Positions 33,542 through 44,027 of a stretch of 64,000 nucleotides of DNA are shown one piece after another. Positions within the stretch are counted from its first letter, which is position 1. Each line of letters opens with the position of its first letter. The notes below the pieces were generated by a model. That model did no database searches, was not told the DNA's origin, and was given only the letters and a program-made list of their open reading frames with translations. The translations under genes and the position numbers were made by a program. This DNA comes from Streptomyces liliiviolaceus (GTDB taxonomy: Bacteria; Actinomycetota; Actinomycetes; Streptomycetales; Streptomycetaceae), in contig NZ_JAGPYQ010000001.1 in NCBI RefSeq assembly GCF_018070025.1, positions 8,308,001 to 8,372,000 on the forward strand, given 5' to 3'.

Positions 33542-34996
33542 ATGAGGGGTCTCGGCGTACTGCGCAAGCGCGCCAAGGCGGGCGCGCGGCCGGTCTCCGG
33601 CACGGGTGCGCATACCGATGCTGCTTCCGGCGCCACTTCCGGTGCCGCTTCGAGTCCGGGTGGCTTCCCGGCGTCGGGCCCGACGCCGGGTGCCGCGCCG
33701 ATCTCGGCTCCGGCTTCGCTCCCGGCTTCTCCCCCAGGGCCACCCCCGGGCGCCGGCAGAACGTTCGGCACGACGTCCGGCACCACGTCCGGCACTGCGC
33801 CGGGCACGAGCGCGGGCGCGGGCCCGAATTCCGGCTCGGCCACCGGTTCCGGCTCCGGTCCTGGCTCCGGTTCCGGTCTCGGCTCCGGTTCCGGTTCCGG
33901 TTCCGGTTCCGGTTCGGGATCCTGGGGTGACGTGCGCCCCTTCTCGATCAAGACCAAGCTCGGCACGCTGGTCGTCGTCGCCGTCTTCATCACCACCGGT
34001 CTGCTGATGATCGCGGTGCGCACCGAGACGGAACTGCGCTTCATCACGGTCTTCTCGATGATCGCGACCCTGCTGATCACCCAGTTCGTGGCGCACTCGA
34101 TCACCGCTCCGCTGGACGAGATGAACACCGTCGCGCGGGGCATCTCGCACGGCGACTACACCCGCCGGGTCAGAGGCGCCGACCGCCGCGACGAGCTGGG
34201 CGACCTGGCCCAGACGATCAACCGCATGGCCGACGACCTGGAGGCCCAGGAGCGGCAGCGCAAGGAGCTCGTGGCGAACGTCTCGCACGAGCTGCGCACC
34301 CCCATCGCGGGGCTGCGGGCGGTCCTGGAGAACGTGGTGGACGGTGTCTCCGCCGCCGACCCCGAGACGATGCGCACCGCGCTGAAGCAGACGGAGCGCC
34401 TCGGCCGGCTGGTGGAGACCCTGCTCGACCTCTCCCGCCTGGACAACGGCGTCGTACCGCTGCGCAAGCGCCGCTTCGAGGTGTGGCCGTACCTGTCGGG
34501 CGTACTGAAGGAGGCCAACATGGTGGCCTCCGCGCGCGCGGGCATCGCCTCCGGCTCCGGCAGTCACACGCGTACGGACGTCCATCTGCACCTGGACGTG
34601 TCGCCGCCCGAGCTGACCGCGCACGCGGACCCGGAGCGGATCCACCAGGTCGTCGCCAACCTCATCGACAACGCGGTCAAGCACAGCCCGCCGCACGGCC
34701 GCGTCACGGTGAAGGCCCGGCGCGGCGACGGCCCCGAGTCCCTGGACCTCGAAGTCCTGGACGAGGGCCCCGGCATCCCGCGCTCGGAGTGGCACCGTGT
34801 CTTCGAGCGGTTCAACCGCGGCGGGGTCGTCGCGCCGCACGGCCCGGGCAGCGACGGCGGTACGGGTCTGGGCCTTGCGATCGCCCGCTGGGCGGTCGAT
34901 CTGCACGGTGGCCGGATCGGCGTGGCCGAATCCGAGCGCGGTTGCCGGATCCAGGTCACTCTTCCGGGAGTGCCCTCGCCGGACAGGTTGACGTAG
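33542..34996 (+). CDS. Sensor histidine kinase with long Gly/Ser repeat N-terminus
   Basis: The 484-residue kinase has a low-complexity N-terminal tail of about 130 residues, rich in Gly, Ser, Ala and Pro, ending in an uninterrupted (GS)n run. Two close membrane segments follow (LGTLVVVAVFITTGLLMIAV and FITVFSMIATLLITQFVA) with almost no loop, then a HAMP region. The dimerisation box is NVSHELRTPIAGL with His249, and the ATPase boxes are NLIDNAVKHS, DEGPGIPRSEW and GTGLGLAIARW. The lack of an extracytoplasmic domain suggests sensing in the membrane or cytoplasm. The GS run is encoded by a GGTTCC hexamer repeat (about 33840-33922) that could vary in length. Confidence 0.93.
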   Translation: MRGLGVLRKRAKAGARPVSGTGAHTDAASGATSGAASSPGGFPASGPTPGAAPISAPASLPASPPGPPPGAGRTFGTTSGTTSGTAPGTSAGAGPNSGSATGSGSGPGSGSGLGSGSGSGSGSGSGSWGDVRPFSIKTKLGTLVVVAVFITTGLLMIAVRTETELRFITVFSMIATLLITQFVAHSITAPLDEMNTVARGISHGDYTRRVRGADRRDELGDLAQTINRMADDLEAQERQRKELVANVSHELRTPIAGLRAVLENVVDGVSAADPETMRTALKQTERLGRLVETLLDLSRLDNGVVPLRKRRFEVWPYLSGVLKEANMVASARAGIASGSGSHTRTDVHLHLDVSPPELTAHADPERIHQVVANLIDNAVKHSPPHGRVTVKARRGDGPESLDLEVLDEGPGIPRSEWHRVFERFNRGGVVAPHGPGSDGGTGLGLAIARWAVDLHGGRIGVAESERGCRIQVTLPGVPSPDRLT

Positions 34997-35281
34997 GGTT
35001 CGAAGCGAGAGCCCAAGATCCACGTGATGGGGCAGCAGGACACGTGTCATCGTGCGTTCCTGGCACGGGGGTTCGGCCTTCCGAGGTCGCAGCCCTGAGC
35101 AGGCGCGTCCATTTCACATCGGAACCTCGCTTGTTTCCCGCCATTTCGAACGCCGAAACACGCTTTTCGATGTGACTTACGCGACGATGACCAGGCCCGG
35201 ACTGACCTAGCCGGTCCGGGGGGCGTAGCCTTTATTCCCGCTGTCCATCACCTTGTGAAGCGGAAGAGGGCGGTTGCCGCC
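34997..35281. promoter_or_regulatory. Control region of kgd
   Basis: The 285 bp hold no supported gene. A CCGGACTGACCTAGCCGGTCCGG stretch shortly before the gene contains short inverted arms (CCGG..CCGG), and TAGCCTTTAT at about 35226 could be a -10 region. The leader is short. Confidence 0.35.
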
Positions 35282-38200
35282 GTGTCGCCACAGTCCCCCA
35301 GTAACTCATCGAGCGTCTCGACCGAGGACCAAGCCGGGAAGAACCCTGCTGCCGCCTTCGGCCCGAACGAGTGGCTCGTCGACGAGATCTATCAGCAGTA
35401 CCTCCAGGACCCGAATTCGGTAGACCGAGCCTGGTGGGACTTCTTCGCCGACTACAAGCCCGGCGGCGTGACCGCCGCGGCTCCGGCGGGTACCGCGGCC
35501 GCGGGGGCCGCGGGAACCACCGCCCCACCGGCGGCTGCGAAGGCGGCTCCGGCCGCACCCGCCGCGCCGCCCGCCCAGGCCCAGGCTCCGGCCGCTCCTG
35601 CCAGGGCAGCGGCTCCCGCCCAGGCCGCACCGGCCGCCGCGAAGCCCGCGGCCGCCGCTCCCGCCCAGGCAGCGGCTCCGGCCGCCGCCCCGGCGAAGCC
35701 CGCCGCGGCCAAGCCGGCCGCCGCGAAGGCCGCGCCCGCCGCGGAGGCCACCGCGTCTTCGGCGGGGCCGGAGTACGTGACGCTGCGCGGCCCGAGCGCC
35801 GCGGTCGCGAAGAACATGAACGCCTCCGTCGAGGTCCCCACGGCGACGTCCGTGCGCGCGGTCCCGGTGAAGCTGCTCTTCGACAACCGCATCGTCATCA
35901 ACAACCACCTGAAGCGTGCCCGGGGCGGGAAGATCTCCTTCACCCACCTCATCGGCTACGCGATGGTGCAGGCCATCAAGGCCATGCCGTCGATGAACTA
36001 CTCCTTCACGGAGAAGGACGGCAAGCCGACCCTGGTCAAGCCGGAGCACGTGAACTTCGGCCTCGCCATCGACCTGGTGAAGCCCAACGGCGACCGCCAG
36101 CTGGTCGTCGCGGGCATCAAGAAGGCCGAGACGCTGAACTTCTTCGAGTTCTGGCAGGCCTACGAGGACATCGTCCGCCGGGCGCGTGACGGCAAGCTGA
36201 CGATGGACGACTTCTCCGGTGTCACGGTCTCGCTGACCAACCCCGGCGGCCTCGGCACCGTCCACTCGGTCCCGCGTCTGATGCCCGGACAGTCGGTCAT
36301 CATGGGCGTCGGCTCGATGGACTACCCGGCGGAGTTCCAGGGCACCTCCCAGGACACCCTGAACAAGCTCGGCATCGCCAAGGTCATGACGCTCACGTCG
36401 ACCTACGACCACCGGGTCATCCAGGGCGCCGCCTCCGGCGAGTTCCTGCGCGTCGTCGCGAACTACCTGCTCGGCGAGCAGGGCTTCTACGACGAGATCT
36501 TCGAGGCCCTGCGCATTCCGTACGAGCCGGTCCGCTGGCTCAAGGACATCGACGCCTCGCACGACGACGACGTCACGAAGGCCGCCCGCGTCTTCGAGCT
36601 GATCCACTCCTACCGGGTCCGCGGCCACGTCATGGCCGACACCGACCCGCTGGAGTACCGCCAGCGCAAGCACCCCGACCTGGACATCACCGAGCACGGG
36701 CTCACCCTGTGGGACCTGGAGCGCGAGTTCGCGGTCGGCGGTTTCGCGGGCAAGTCCCTGATGAAGCTGCGCGACATCCTCGGTGTGCTGCGCGACTCGT
36801 ACTGCCGCACCACCGGCGTCGAGTTCATGCACATCCAGGACCCGAAGCAGCGCCGGTGGATCCAGGACCGTATCGAGCGCCCGCACTCCAAGCCGGAGCG
36901 CGAGGAGCAGCTGCGCATCCTGCGCCGGCTGAACGCCGCGGAAGCCTTCGAGACCTTCCTGCAGACGAAGTACGTCGGCCAGAAGCGCTTCTCCCTGGAG
37001 GGCGGCGAGTCCGTCATCCCGCTGCTCGACGCGGTGCTCGACTCCGCCGCCGAGTCGCGTCTCGACGAGGTCGTCATCGGCATGGCCCACCGCGGCCGCC
37101 TGAACGTCCTCGCGAACATCGTCGGCAAGTCGTACGCGCAGATCTTCCGGGAGTTCGAGGGCAACCTCGACCCGAAGTCGATGCACGGCTCCGGCGACGT
37201 CAAGTACCACCTGGGCGCCGAAGGTGTCTTCACGGGCCTGGACGGCGAGCAGATCAGGGTCTCGCTGGCCGCCAACCCCTCGCACCTGGAGGCGGTCGAC
37301 CCGATCCTGGAGGGCATCGCCCGCGCCAAGCAGGACATCATCAACAAGGGCGGCACGGACTTCACGGTCCTGCCGGTCGCCCTGCACGGTGACGCGGCCT
37401 TCGCGGGCCAGGGTGTCGTGGCCGAGACCCTGAACATGTCGCAGCTGCGCGGCTACCGCACCGGCGGCACGGTCCACGTGGTCATCAACAACCAGGTCGG
37501 CTTCACCGCCGCCCCGGAGTCCTCGCGCTCCTCGATGTACGCCACCGACGTGGCCCGCATGATCGAGGCGCCGATCTTCCACGTGAACGGCGACGACCCC
37601 GAGGCCGTCGTCCGCGTCGCGCGGCTGGCCTTCGAGTTCCGGCAGGCGTTCAACAAGGACGTCGTCATCGACCTCATCTGCTACCGCCGCCGCGGTCACA
37701 ACGAGTCGGACAACCCGGCGTTCACCCAGCCGCTGATGTACGACCTGATCGACAAGAAGCGCTCGGTGCGCAAGCTCTACACCGAGTCCCTCATCGGTCG
37801 CGGCGACATCACGCTGGAAGAGGCCGAGCAGGCGCTGCAGGACTACCAGGGCCAGCTGGAGAAGGTCTTCACGGAGGTCCGTGAGGCCGCGTCCGCGCCC
37901 GGCGAGGCGCACGCCCCCGACGTGAAGCCCGAATTCCCGGTGGCGGTCACCACGGCGATCTCCCAGGAGGTCGTCAAGCGGATCGCCGAGTCCCAGGTCA
38001 ACATCCCCGAGCGCGTCACCGTCCACCCGCGTCTGCTGCCGCAGCTGCAGCGCCGCGCGGCGATGGTCGAGGACGGCACGATCGACTGGGGCATGGGCGA
38101 GACGCTCGCGATCGGCTCCCTGCTCCTGGAGGGCACCCCGGTGCGCCTCTCGGGCCAGGACTCCCGCCGCGGCACGTTCGGCCAGCGCCACGCGGTCCTG

Positions 38201-39130
38201 ATCGACCGGGAGACGGCGGAGGACTTCACCCCTCTCCAGTACCTCTCCGAGGACCAGGCCCGCTACAACTGCTACGACTCGCTGCTCAGCGAGTACGCGG
38301 CGATGGGCTTCGAGTACGGCTACTCGCTGGCGCGTCCCGAGTCCCTCGTGATGTGGGAGGCGCAGTTCGGCGACTTCGTCAACGGCGCCCAGACGGTCGT
38401 GGACGAGTTCATCTCGTCGGCGGAGCAGAAGTGGGGCCAGACCTCTGGCGTCACCCTCCTCCTCCCGCACGGTTACGAGGGCCAGGGCCCGGACCACTCG
38501 TCCGCGCGCCCGGAGCGCTTCCTCCAGATGTGCGCGCAGAACAACATGACGGTCGCCATGCCGACGCTCCCGTCGAACTACTTCCACCTCCTGCGGTGGC
38601 AGGTGCACAACCCGCACCACAAGCCGCTGGTGGTCTTCACCCCGAAGTCGATGCTGCGCCTCAAGGCCGCCGCGTCGAAGGCGGAGGAGTTCACGACGGG
38701 CGGCTTCCGCCCCGTCATCGGCGACGCCGCGGTGGACCCGGCCGCGGTCAAGAAGGTCGTCTTCACGGCCGGCAAGGTCTACTACGACCTCGACGCCGAG
38801 CGTCAGAAGCGCGGCATCACGGACACGGCCGTCATCCGCATCGAGCGCCTGTACCCCCTCCCGGGTGCCGAGCTCCAGGCGGAGATCGCCAAGTACCCGA
38901 ACGCCGAGAAGTACCTGTGGGCCCAGGAGGAGCCGGCGAACCAGGGCGCGTGGCCGTTCATCGCCCTGAACCTCATCGACCACCTGGACCTGGCGGTCGG
39001 CGCGGACATCCCCCACGGGGAGCGCCTGCGCCGCATCTCCCGCCCGGCGGGCTCGTCCCCGGCGGTCGGCTCGGCCAAGCGCCACCAGGCGGAGCAGGAG
39101 CAGCTGGTGCGCGAGGTGTTCGACGCCTGA
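35282..39130 (+). CDS. kgd: Multifunctional 2-oxoglutarate dehydrogenase E1/E2 (Kgd, SucA type)
   Basis: The 1282-residue actinobacterial Kgd joins an E1 thiamine-diphosphate dehydrogenase to an E2-like acyltransferase in one chain. Residues 15-60 hold the N-terminal segment ([20 protein letters not shown]) and 60-160 an Ala/Pro/Lys-rich linker. An acyltransferase domain begins at [17 protein letters not shown] (residue 164) with catalytic His377 in YDHRVIQGA. The E1 part follows, with [33 protein letters not shown] and the transketolase-like C-terminus ([18 protein letters not shown]). It oxidises 2-oxoglutarate in the TCA cycle, with E3 supplied elsewhere. In relatives, activity is inhibited by the FHA protein GarA/OdhI. 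The GTG at 35282 gives the usual N-terminus; a GTG at 35255 is possible. Confidence 0.97.
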   Translation: MSPQSPSNSSSVSTEDQAGKNPAAAFGPNEWLVDEIYQQYLQDPNSVDRAWWDFFADYKPGGVTAAAPAGTAAAGAAGTTAPPAAAKAAPAAPAAPPAQAQAPAAPARAAAPAQAAPAAAKPAAAAPAQAAAPAAAPAKPAAAKPAAAKAAPAAEATASSAGPEYVTLRGPSAAVAKNMNASVEVPTATSVRAVPVKLLFDNRIVINNHLKRARGGKISFTHLIGYAMVQAIKAMPSMNYSFTEKDGKPTLVKPEHVNFGLAIDLVKPNGDRQLVVAGIKKAETLNFFEFWQAYEDIVRRARDGKLTMDDFSGVTVSLTNPGGLGTVHSVPRLMPGQSVIMGVGSMDYPAEFQGTSQDTLNKLGIAKVMTLTSTYDHRVIQGAASGEFLRVVANYLLGEQGFYDEIFEALRIPYEPVRWLKDIDASHDDDVTKAARVFELIHSYRVRGHVMADTDPLEYRQRKHPDLDITEHGLTLWDLEREFAVGGFAGKSLMKLRDILGVLRDSYCRTTGVEFMHIQDPKQRRWIQDRIERPHSKPEREEQLRILRRLNAAEAFETFLQTKYVGQKRFSLEGGESVIPLLDAVLDSAAESRLDEVVIGMAHRGRLNVLANIVGKSYAQIFREFEGNLDPKSMHGSGDVKYHLGAEGVFTGLDGEQIRVSLAANPSHLEAVDPILEGIARAKQDIINKGGTDFTVLPVALHGDAAFAGQGVVAETLNMSQLRGYRTGGTVHVVINNQVGFTAAPESSRSSMYATDVARMIEAPIFHVNGDDPEAVVRVARLAFEFRQAFNKDVVIDLICYRRRGHNESDNPAFTQPLMYDLIDKKRSVRKLYTESLIGRGDITLEEAEQALQDYQGQLEKVFTEVREAASAPGEAHAPDVKPEFPVAVTTAISQEVVKRIAESQVNIPERVTVHPRLLPQLQRRAAMVEDGTIDWGMGETLAIGSLLLEGTPVRLSGQDSRRGTFGQRHAVLIDRETAEDFTPLQYLSEDQARYNCYDSLLSEYAAMGFEYGYSLARPESLVMWEAQFGDFVNGAQTVVDEFISSAEQKWGQTSGVTLLLPHGYEGQGPDHSSARPERFLQMCAQNNMTVAMPTLPSNYFHLLRWQVHNPHHKPLVVFTPKSMLRLKAAASKAEEFTTGGFRPVIGDAAVDPAAVKKVVFTAGKVYYDLDAERQKRGITDTAVIRIERLYPLPGAELQAEIAKYPNAEKYLWAQEEPANQGAWPFIALNLIDHLDLAVGADIPHGERLRRISRPAGSSPAVGSAKRHQAEQEQLVREVFDA

Positions 39131-39162
39131 CCGGTCACGGCACGCACTGACCGTACGAACGG

Positions 39163-39200
39163 AGGACCCGGTCCTGAGCTTCGGCTCGGGGGCGGGTCCT
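39163..39200. terminator. Hairpin terminator between kgd and the accessory block
   Basis: AGGACCCG (39163-39170) pairs with CGGGTCCT (39193-39200), and an inner stem CCTGAGC / GCTCGGG closes a TTCG loop. It lies 33 bp after the kgd stop and 32 bp from the convergent TPR gene, so it can serve both. Confidence 0.85.
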
Positions 39201-39231
39201 TCGTCGTGGTGGGCCGGGGCGGACGTTCCTG

Positions 39232-42200
39232 TCAGGTCGTCTGGGGCTCGAAGTTCCAGTACAGGCGTGACCGCTCCTCTGGCGCGGGCACCTGCTCGCC
39301 CCGCAGCGCCTGCCGGTCGGCGTCGAGGGCACGGCGGGCGCCCCGGGTCAGCGGATGTTCCTTCCCCAGGACCCGGCCGGCCCGCTCCCCCGTGTCCCGG
39401 CTCAGCGCGACGGCCGCTTCGACGCGGCCCGTGACATGGCGTATCGCGGCGGCGTTGACGGCGCAGCCGAGAGTCCAGGGGTGGTCGGGGCCGACGGCGC
39501 TCGTCATGTCGGTCAGGGCCCGCTCGGCCAGGGTGTGGGCCTGGTTCCGTTCGCCGACGGCCCGGAGGATGAGCGCCTGGTTGCTCCGCGCGCCCGCGAC
39601 GAACGGATGGTCCGCTCCGAGCAGCCGCAGGTACCTGGCGACCAGTCGCTCACTGAGCCCGCGGGCCCGGTCGATGTCTCCGTGCTCGCGCAGGAAACAA
39701 CTGTGGGCGGCCGCGAACATCAGGGTGGAGGAGTATCCCTTGCCGCGGACCTGTTCGCTCTTGGCGAGCACGGACCCGAAGAGTTCCCCCGCCGCCTCGT
39801 GGTCGTCCAGGCGGTACAGGCACTGGGCCAGGTTGTAGGAGGCCTGCAGGGTCTGGGGGTGGTCCTTGCCCAGGAGCCGCAGATGCTGCGCCGTGTTGGC
39901 CCGTTGAAGGTCCAGGGCTCGCTCGTAGCGGCCCAGGAGCCGCAGATCGGTCGACCGGGAGAGGTCGGAGATGAGCGTCCAGATGTGCTCAGCGCCAAGC
40001 ACTTCCTCGCGGATGCCGAGTACCCACCGGTCGATCTCCAGGGCTTCCTCGTACCGGCCGAGAAGCCTCAGCGAGGATGCCTTGTTGTTCTGCGCCGCGA
40101 GGGTCAGCGGAGCACGTTCGCCGCCGAGTTCCGTGTAGCCCGCGCAGACTTCCTCCGACAGGTGCAACGACTCCTCGTACCGGCCGAGAGCGCGCAGGTC
40201 CGCGGCGAGACTGCCGACCGCGCGCAGATACCGCTCGTCCCGTGCCCCGCCCTTCGCGCGGTGCTCCTCGACCGCCGCCCGGCTCACGGCCTCGCTGTCC
40301 TTGAACGCACCCATGATCCGGAGCAGGTTGGCGTAGTGGTGGCGGAGGTCCCACAACCGTTCGGAGTGCTCGTCCTCGTGGCCCTGCCAGGCCGCCAGAG
40401 CCTGTTCGGCGAACCGCACCCCCGTCGCGTGCTCACCCGAGAGGTAGAGGTAGCGAAGGCAGTTCAGGACGAGGCCCTGGACGGACGGGTCGGTGTGCGA
40501 CAGCAGTTCCGCGTGCTCCAGATGCGGTACGAGTTCGGCGTAGCGCTGCCACAGAGACGTCTTGCTGGGGTCGCCCGGATCGAAGGCGATCAGTACACGC
40601 CGGGCCGTTTCGGCGCACTCCTCGTGCTCCTCCGGTGACATGTCCAGCTGGACGGTCCGATGGACCATCCGGTGCAGGGAGAGGAACTCGTTCCGCGGGT
40701 CCTGTCGCGGATGCTCCACGTGGACCACCGAGTACTTCCGCAACCGCTCGACGGCGCGGTCCCAGCGGACGTCGTCCATGAGCAGCCCCGCCATGGCGGG
40801 CGGGAGTTCGCCGGCCGGTGCTCCTCGCAGCAGTCGCACGGACACCGCGTCGGGTGCGAAGAACGTGCACAGCCGAAGCAGTTGGACGGATTCCGGGGAG
40901 GTGGCGCGGAACTTGTCGAGCAGGACCGTCCAGGCGGTGCGGAAGGTCATCGGGAAGTCGGCCGACACCTGGACCGGGGTGCTCCGGTCCGCGTCGTCCG
41001 TCAGCAGTTCCCGGAGGTACTCCGACACGGGCATGCCGGACTCCTCCAGCCAGCCCGCGGTCTGGTCGAGAAGCAGCGGCAGGTCCCCCAGCGCCTCAGC
41101 CAGCTGGTGGGAGTCCTCCAGGGTCAGCCGGGGCGCGCGGCGCCGGATGAAGGCCACCGACTCCTCCCGGTCGTAGCCGGGAACCTCCACCAGGGTGCCG
41201 GGAGAGATGTCCCAGTCCAGGCTGCACGAGGTGACGAGCACATGACCGGTTCCGGTCGGCAGGAGGTCCCTGATCTCGTCCGGTTCGTCGGCGCCGTCCA
41301 GGATGAGCAGCCAGCGAGTGAAGGGCCGACCGCGCCTCAGTGCGTCCCAGACCGCGCGCAGCCGCTCGCCGTACTCCGCACCGGTCGCCAGTCCCAGCGC
41401 CGGGGCGAGTTCCGCCAGTCCCTGCCGGAACGCGGCTCGGTTACCGGAATGCACCCACCACACCACGTGATACCCGGAGGCGAAACGGTAGGCGTACTCG
41501 GCGGCCAACTGGGACTTGCCCACGCCCGACAGGCCGTAAAGGGTGACCCGGCTCTCGCGCTGGAGGACCTCGTACACCGTGTTCAGCAGTGGTACGCGCC
41601 CGGTGAAACGGTCGTTGCGTTCGGGCACCCGGCCCCACACGCGCAGGGTGTGCACCGGGAAGGGCGGTCCGGAACGGGTGTCCCGCGACGACTCGGGAGA
41701 GCTGAAGGGCAGATCGAGCCGGGCCAGAAGGCGCCGCTCCGCCTCCTCGGCGCCCACGTCGTGGAGGGTGACCGCGTCGAGCGAGGCGGCCGCCGCAGGC
41801 GGTAGGACGGAGGGGGCCACCGTCACCGCCGCGATGCGTCGCGCGTTCGGCGCCACGACCTCGCGCAGGGCGTCGTCCCACTCCTGGGACGTATGGGTGT
41901 CCAGTTTGAAGTACTGGTCGCTCAGGAGCAGCAGGACGGGCCCCGGAGCCAACAGGAGGTCACGGAGCGACTCCTCGATGGACGCGTCGGGCAGCGGATC
42001 CCACCGCTGGGGCACGACGCGGTGGCCGTGCAGCTCCAGACAGTGCGCGATCCAGGTGGCCCAGGGCCTGTGGACACCGGCGAAACTGAGGGTCACGGTC
42101 TGCCGTCCGGTGCGCAGCCGCCACGGCGGTCCGTTCGGCGGAACGAGTTCCGGCAGGTCGCCCGGTACGGCCCGGTGACCGGTCGTACGGTCGTCGTGCG

Positions 42201-42711
42201 CCGCGCGGCTCCCGGCCGCCGGCAGGTCGACGGACTGTTCCGACGTCCGGGGGGCGGGCAGGCTCTCGGTCGTGGAGGCCGGTTCCCGCAAGATGTCCGT
42301 CGATCGTGCGGCAGGTGCGCGGCCGGGCACGCGTTCCCTGATCTCTGACAGCAGCTCCGCCTTGCGGACCGGCACGCCCCACTGGTTGTTGACGGTCAGC
42401 CACAGCGACGCGTGGCCGGTCGCGCGCCCGGTCGAGACCCTGAAGTGGGCCGGTCCGTACGTACCGCCGAACCGGTGCAGGACGACGCTCGGTTCGTCGA
42501 GAGCGGTGCACACGAAATAGGGCGAGCCGTCCAGGGTGACGGTGAAGGTGAACTCCTCGTCCGGATAGGGCCAGTGACGGGCCGCTTCCTCGCCCTCCGG
42601 AAGAGGGCCGCGCAGGTCGACGGTGACCAGGTATTCGCACTCCGTCTCGGCGATCCGTGGCCAGGCCACAACGGGTTCGATCAGGAGGGTGTGCTCGTCG
42701 AGGTTCGTCAC
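39232..42711 (-). CDS. TIR-like / NB-ARC / TPR protein with extra N-terminal domain (paralogue 1)
   Basis: This is a STAND-type signalling protein of 1159 residues. Residues 1-205 form an extra domain I do not recognise (VVAWPRIAETECEYLVTVDL). Residues 210-330 are TIR-like: VTLSFAGVHRPWATWIAHCL, LLLLSDQYFKLD, then QEWDDALREVV, whose Glu may be the NADase residue. The NB-ARC follows: RFTGRVPLLN, the P-loop GLSGVGKSQL with Lys399, WLLILDGADEP, and LPLLLDQTAGWL. About ten tetratricopeptide repeats of roughly 42 residues fill the C-terminus (LLGRYEEALEIDRWVLG). The chain ends WNFEPQTT. The ATG overlaps the CHAT gene stop (ATGA), making this the last gene of a five-gene operon. Such proteins sense a ligand through TPRs and switch on an effector. 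Confidence 0.88.
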   Translation of the reverse strand: MTNLDEHTLLIEPVVAWPRIAETECEYLVTVDLRGPLPEGEEAARHWPYPDEEFTFTVTLDGSPYFVCTALDEPSVVLHRFGGTYGPAHFRVSTGRATGHASLWLTVNNQWGVPVRKAELLSEIRERVPGRAPAARSTDILREPASTTESLPAPRTSEQSVDLPAAGSRAAHDDRTTGHRAVPGDLPELVPPNGPPWRLRTGRQTVTLSFAGVHRPWATWIAHCLELHGHRVVPQRWDPLPDASIEESLRDLLLAPGPVLLLLSDQYFKLDTHTSQEWDDALREVVAPNARRIAAVTVAPSVLPPAAAASLDAVTLHDVGAEEAERRLLARLDLPFSSPESSRDTRSGPPFPVHTLRVWGRVPERNDRFTGRVPLLNTVYEVLQRESRVTLYGLSGVGKSQLAAEYAYRFASGYHVVWWVHSGNRAAFRQGLAELAPALGLATGAEYGERLRAVWDALRRGRPFTRWLLILDGADEPDEIRDLLPTGTGHVLVTSCSLDWDISPGTLVEVPGYDREESVAFIRRRAPRLTLEDSHQLAEALGDLPLLLDQTAGWLEESGMPVSEYLRELLTDDADRSTPVQVSADFPMTFRTAWTVLLDKFRATSPESVQLLRLCTFFAPDAVSVRLLRGAPAGELPPAMAGLLMDDVRWDRAVERLRKYSVVHVEHPRQDPRNEFLSLHRMVHRTVQLDMSPEEHEECAETARRVLIAFDPGDPSKTSLWQRYAELVPHLEHAELLSHTDPSVQGLVLNCLRYLYLSGEHATGVRFAEQALAAWQGHEDEHSERLWDLRHHYANLLRIMGAFKDSEAVSRAAVEEHRAKGGARDERYLRAVGSLAADLRALGRYEESLHLSEEVCAGYTELGGERAPLTLAAQNNKASSLRLLGRYEEALEIDRWVLGIREEVLGAEHIWTLISDLSRSTDLRLLGRYERALDLQRANTAQHLRLLGKDHPQTLQASYNLAQCLYRLDDHEAAGELFGSVLAKSEQVRGKGYSSTLMFAAAHSCFLREHGDIDRARGLSERLVARYLRLLGADHPFVAGARSNQALILRAVGERNQAHTLAERALTDMTSAVGPDHPWTLGCAVNAAAIRHVTGRVEAAVALSRDTGERAGRVLGKEHPLTRGARRALDADRQALRGEQVPAPEERSRLYWNFEPQTT

Positions 42712-44027
42712 GGACTCCCTCCCCAGGCGCTGTGCCCTTTCTCGGTGATGAGTCGCAGTGTGGTGAGCGGATGTCCGTAATACTGGAAGGCGAAGGCGTA
42801 CAGCAATCGCATGACCCGCTTTTGACCGACCTTGTCCACCTGACCGTCATCGTTGCGCGTTGTCGGGATCGCCGCCAGGGTGCCGAAGTCCTGGAGCGCG
42901 CCCTCCCGGAAGGCACGCAGCGTCTCCGGGACCGGTCTGTCGGGGCGGCCGGTCACCTCGCGCACCAGGCGCCGGATCAGTACGCGTGCTTCCTGGTTGC
43001 CGACCTCGCCCGCGGTGACGATGCATCCGCTCGCTCCTTTGCGCAGGAAGAGCTCGGCAAATCCTCTCAGCGCGTTCTCGCCCTGGCCCCGGTTGTCCAC
43101 GAAGCGTCCCGAGTGGCAGGCGTTGAGACACACCAGAGAGCGGTCCCTGTCCAGGACCCGCATGGCCTGGCTGTTGTACTCCGCCCAGGTGCGCTCCGCG
43201 AGCGTGAGGCGCATGACGGTGTCGCCGTAGGTGCCGTGGCAGCCCAGGTAGACCAGGCCGGTGGGATCCTCCTGCTCCGGGGCTTCGAGCGCCCGCAGGA
43301 AGGACGTCATCTCGGGGTGCGTCCGGTGGATGTACGGCGTGAAGACGTGGGAGTCGTCGGCCATGTCCCGGTGGAGATAGGCGAGGACGCTGCCGTGGCA
43401 TTCGCCCGTTGCGCGTGGCAGGCCCTGGCTTCCGTCGTGCACGGTGGTCCAGCGGGTCAGGACGAGCAGGGCGCCCAACAGGCCTCCCGGCAGCCCGTTT
43501 CCCCGGTCCGCGGGCACCCAGAACGCCTCCCAGGGCAGCTCGTAGCCCGTGTCGTCCCACACGATGAGGCGCAGCGCGGCGCCGTGCCGGGCGCGCGCCC
43601 GGTTGATCCAGTCCGCCAGTTCGGACTGGTTCCCGGACCAGTGCTGGATTCCCCGCAGGATCTCGGAGGGGTACTCCCCGCGCTGCGTCAGGTTGCCGAG
43701 GCCAACGGCCGGGGCGGTGAGCCGGGTCGGTCCGGCCGCGCAGGCGACCGTGAGGTCGCCGCACCAGCCCTGGAAGCGGTAGCCGTCCTGGCCTCCGATG
43801 CCGACGGCCCGGATCACCCGGAGAAGGGCGTATCCCTCGTCCAGACGTTCGTTCAGCCTGACGTCGGCGCCGCCGGTTCCGGTCGGGGCCTCCTGCGGGC
43901 GGAGCAGGTGAAGCATCGACGGGTGGTCGGGACGGATCGCGGTCTTGGGGCGGGGCAACGGCGCCCGGCGGATCACGTTGCCCGCTCCCGTCAGCCAGCG
44001 GGGGCCGCGCTGCGGCTCACCACTCAC
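42708..44027 (-). CDS. CHAT-domain caspase-like protease
   Basis: The 439-residue protein ends in a CHAT domain with the caspase-type dyad His264 in LVYLGCHGTYGD and Cys304 in LVCLNACHSGRF. Further core parts are GASGCIVTAGEVGNQEARVL and the terminal helix VMRLLYAFAFQYYGHP. The N-terminal 180 residues include RLIVWDDTGYELPWEAFW, a segment often seen before CHAT cores. CHAT proteases are known effectors of bacterial immune and death systems, for example in the CRISPR type III-E Craspase and gasdermin loci. Here it lies between a VWA protein and a TIR/NB-ARC/TPR protein, with ATGA overlap to the latter. The natural target is unknown. Confidence 0.88.
   Translation of the reverse strand: MSGEPQRGPRWLTGAGNVIRRAPLPRPKTAIRPDHPSMLHLLRPQEAPTGTGGADVRLNERLDEGYALLRVIRAVGIGGQDGYRFQGWCGDLTVACAAGPTRLTAPAVGLGNLTQRGEYPSEILRGIQHWSGNQSELADWINRARARHGAALRLIVWDDTGYELPWEAFWVPADRGNGLPGGLLGALLVLTRWTTVHDGSQGLPRATGECHGSVLAYLHRDMADDSHVFTPYIHRTHPEMTSFLRALEAPEQEDPTGLVYLGCHGTYGDTVMRLTLAERTWAEYNSQAMRVLDRDRSLVCLNACHSGRFVDNRGQGENALRGFAELFLRKGASGCIVTAGEVGNQEARVLIRRLVREVTGRPDRPVPETLRAFREGALQDFGTLAAIPTTRNDDGQVDKVGQKRVMRLLYAFAFQYYGHPLTTLRLITEKGHSAWGGSP

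Noticed and set aside
33840..33922. GGTTCC repeat as non-coding satellite DNA
   Set aside because: It stays in frame within the kinase gene and encodes a GS linker directly before a membrane segment.
35306..39085. A 1259-codon open frame antisense to kgd
   Set aside because: It mirrors the codon pattern of kgd, has arginine/valine/leucine-rich low-complexity content, and no recognisable domain. High GC makes such long antisense frames common.
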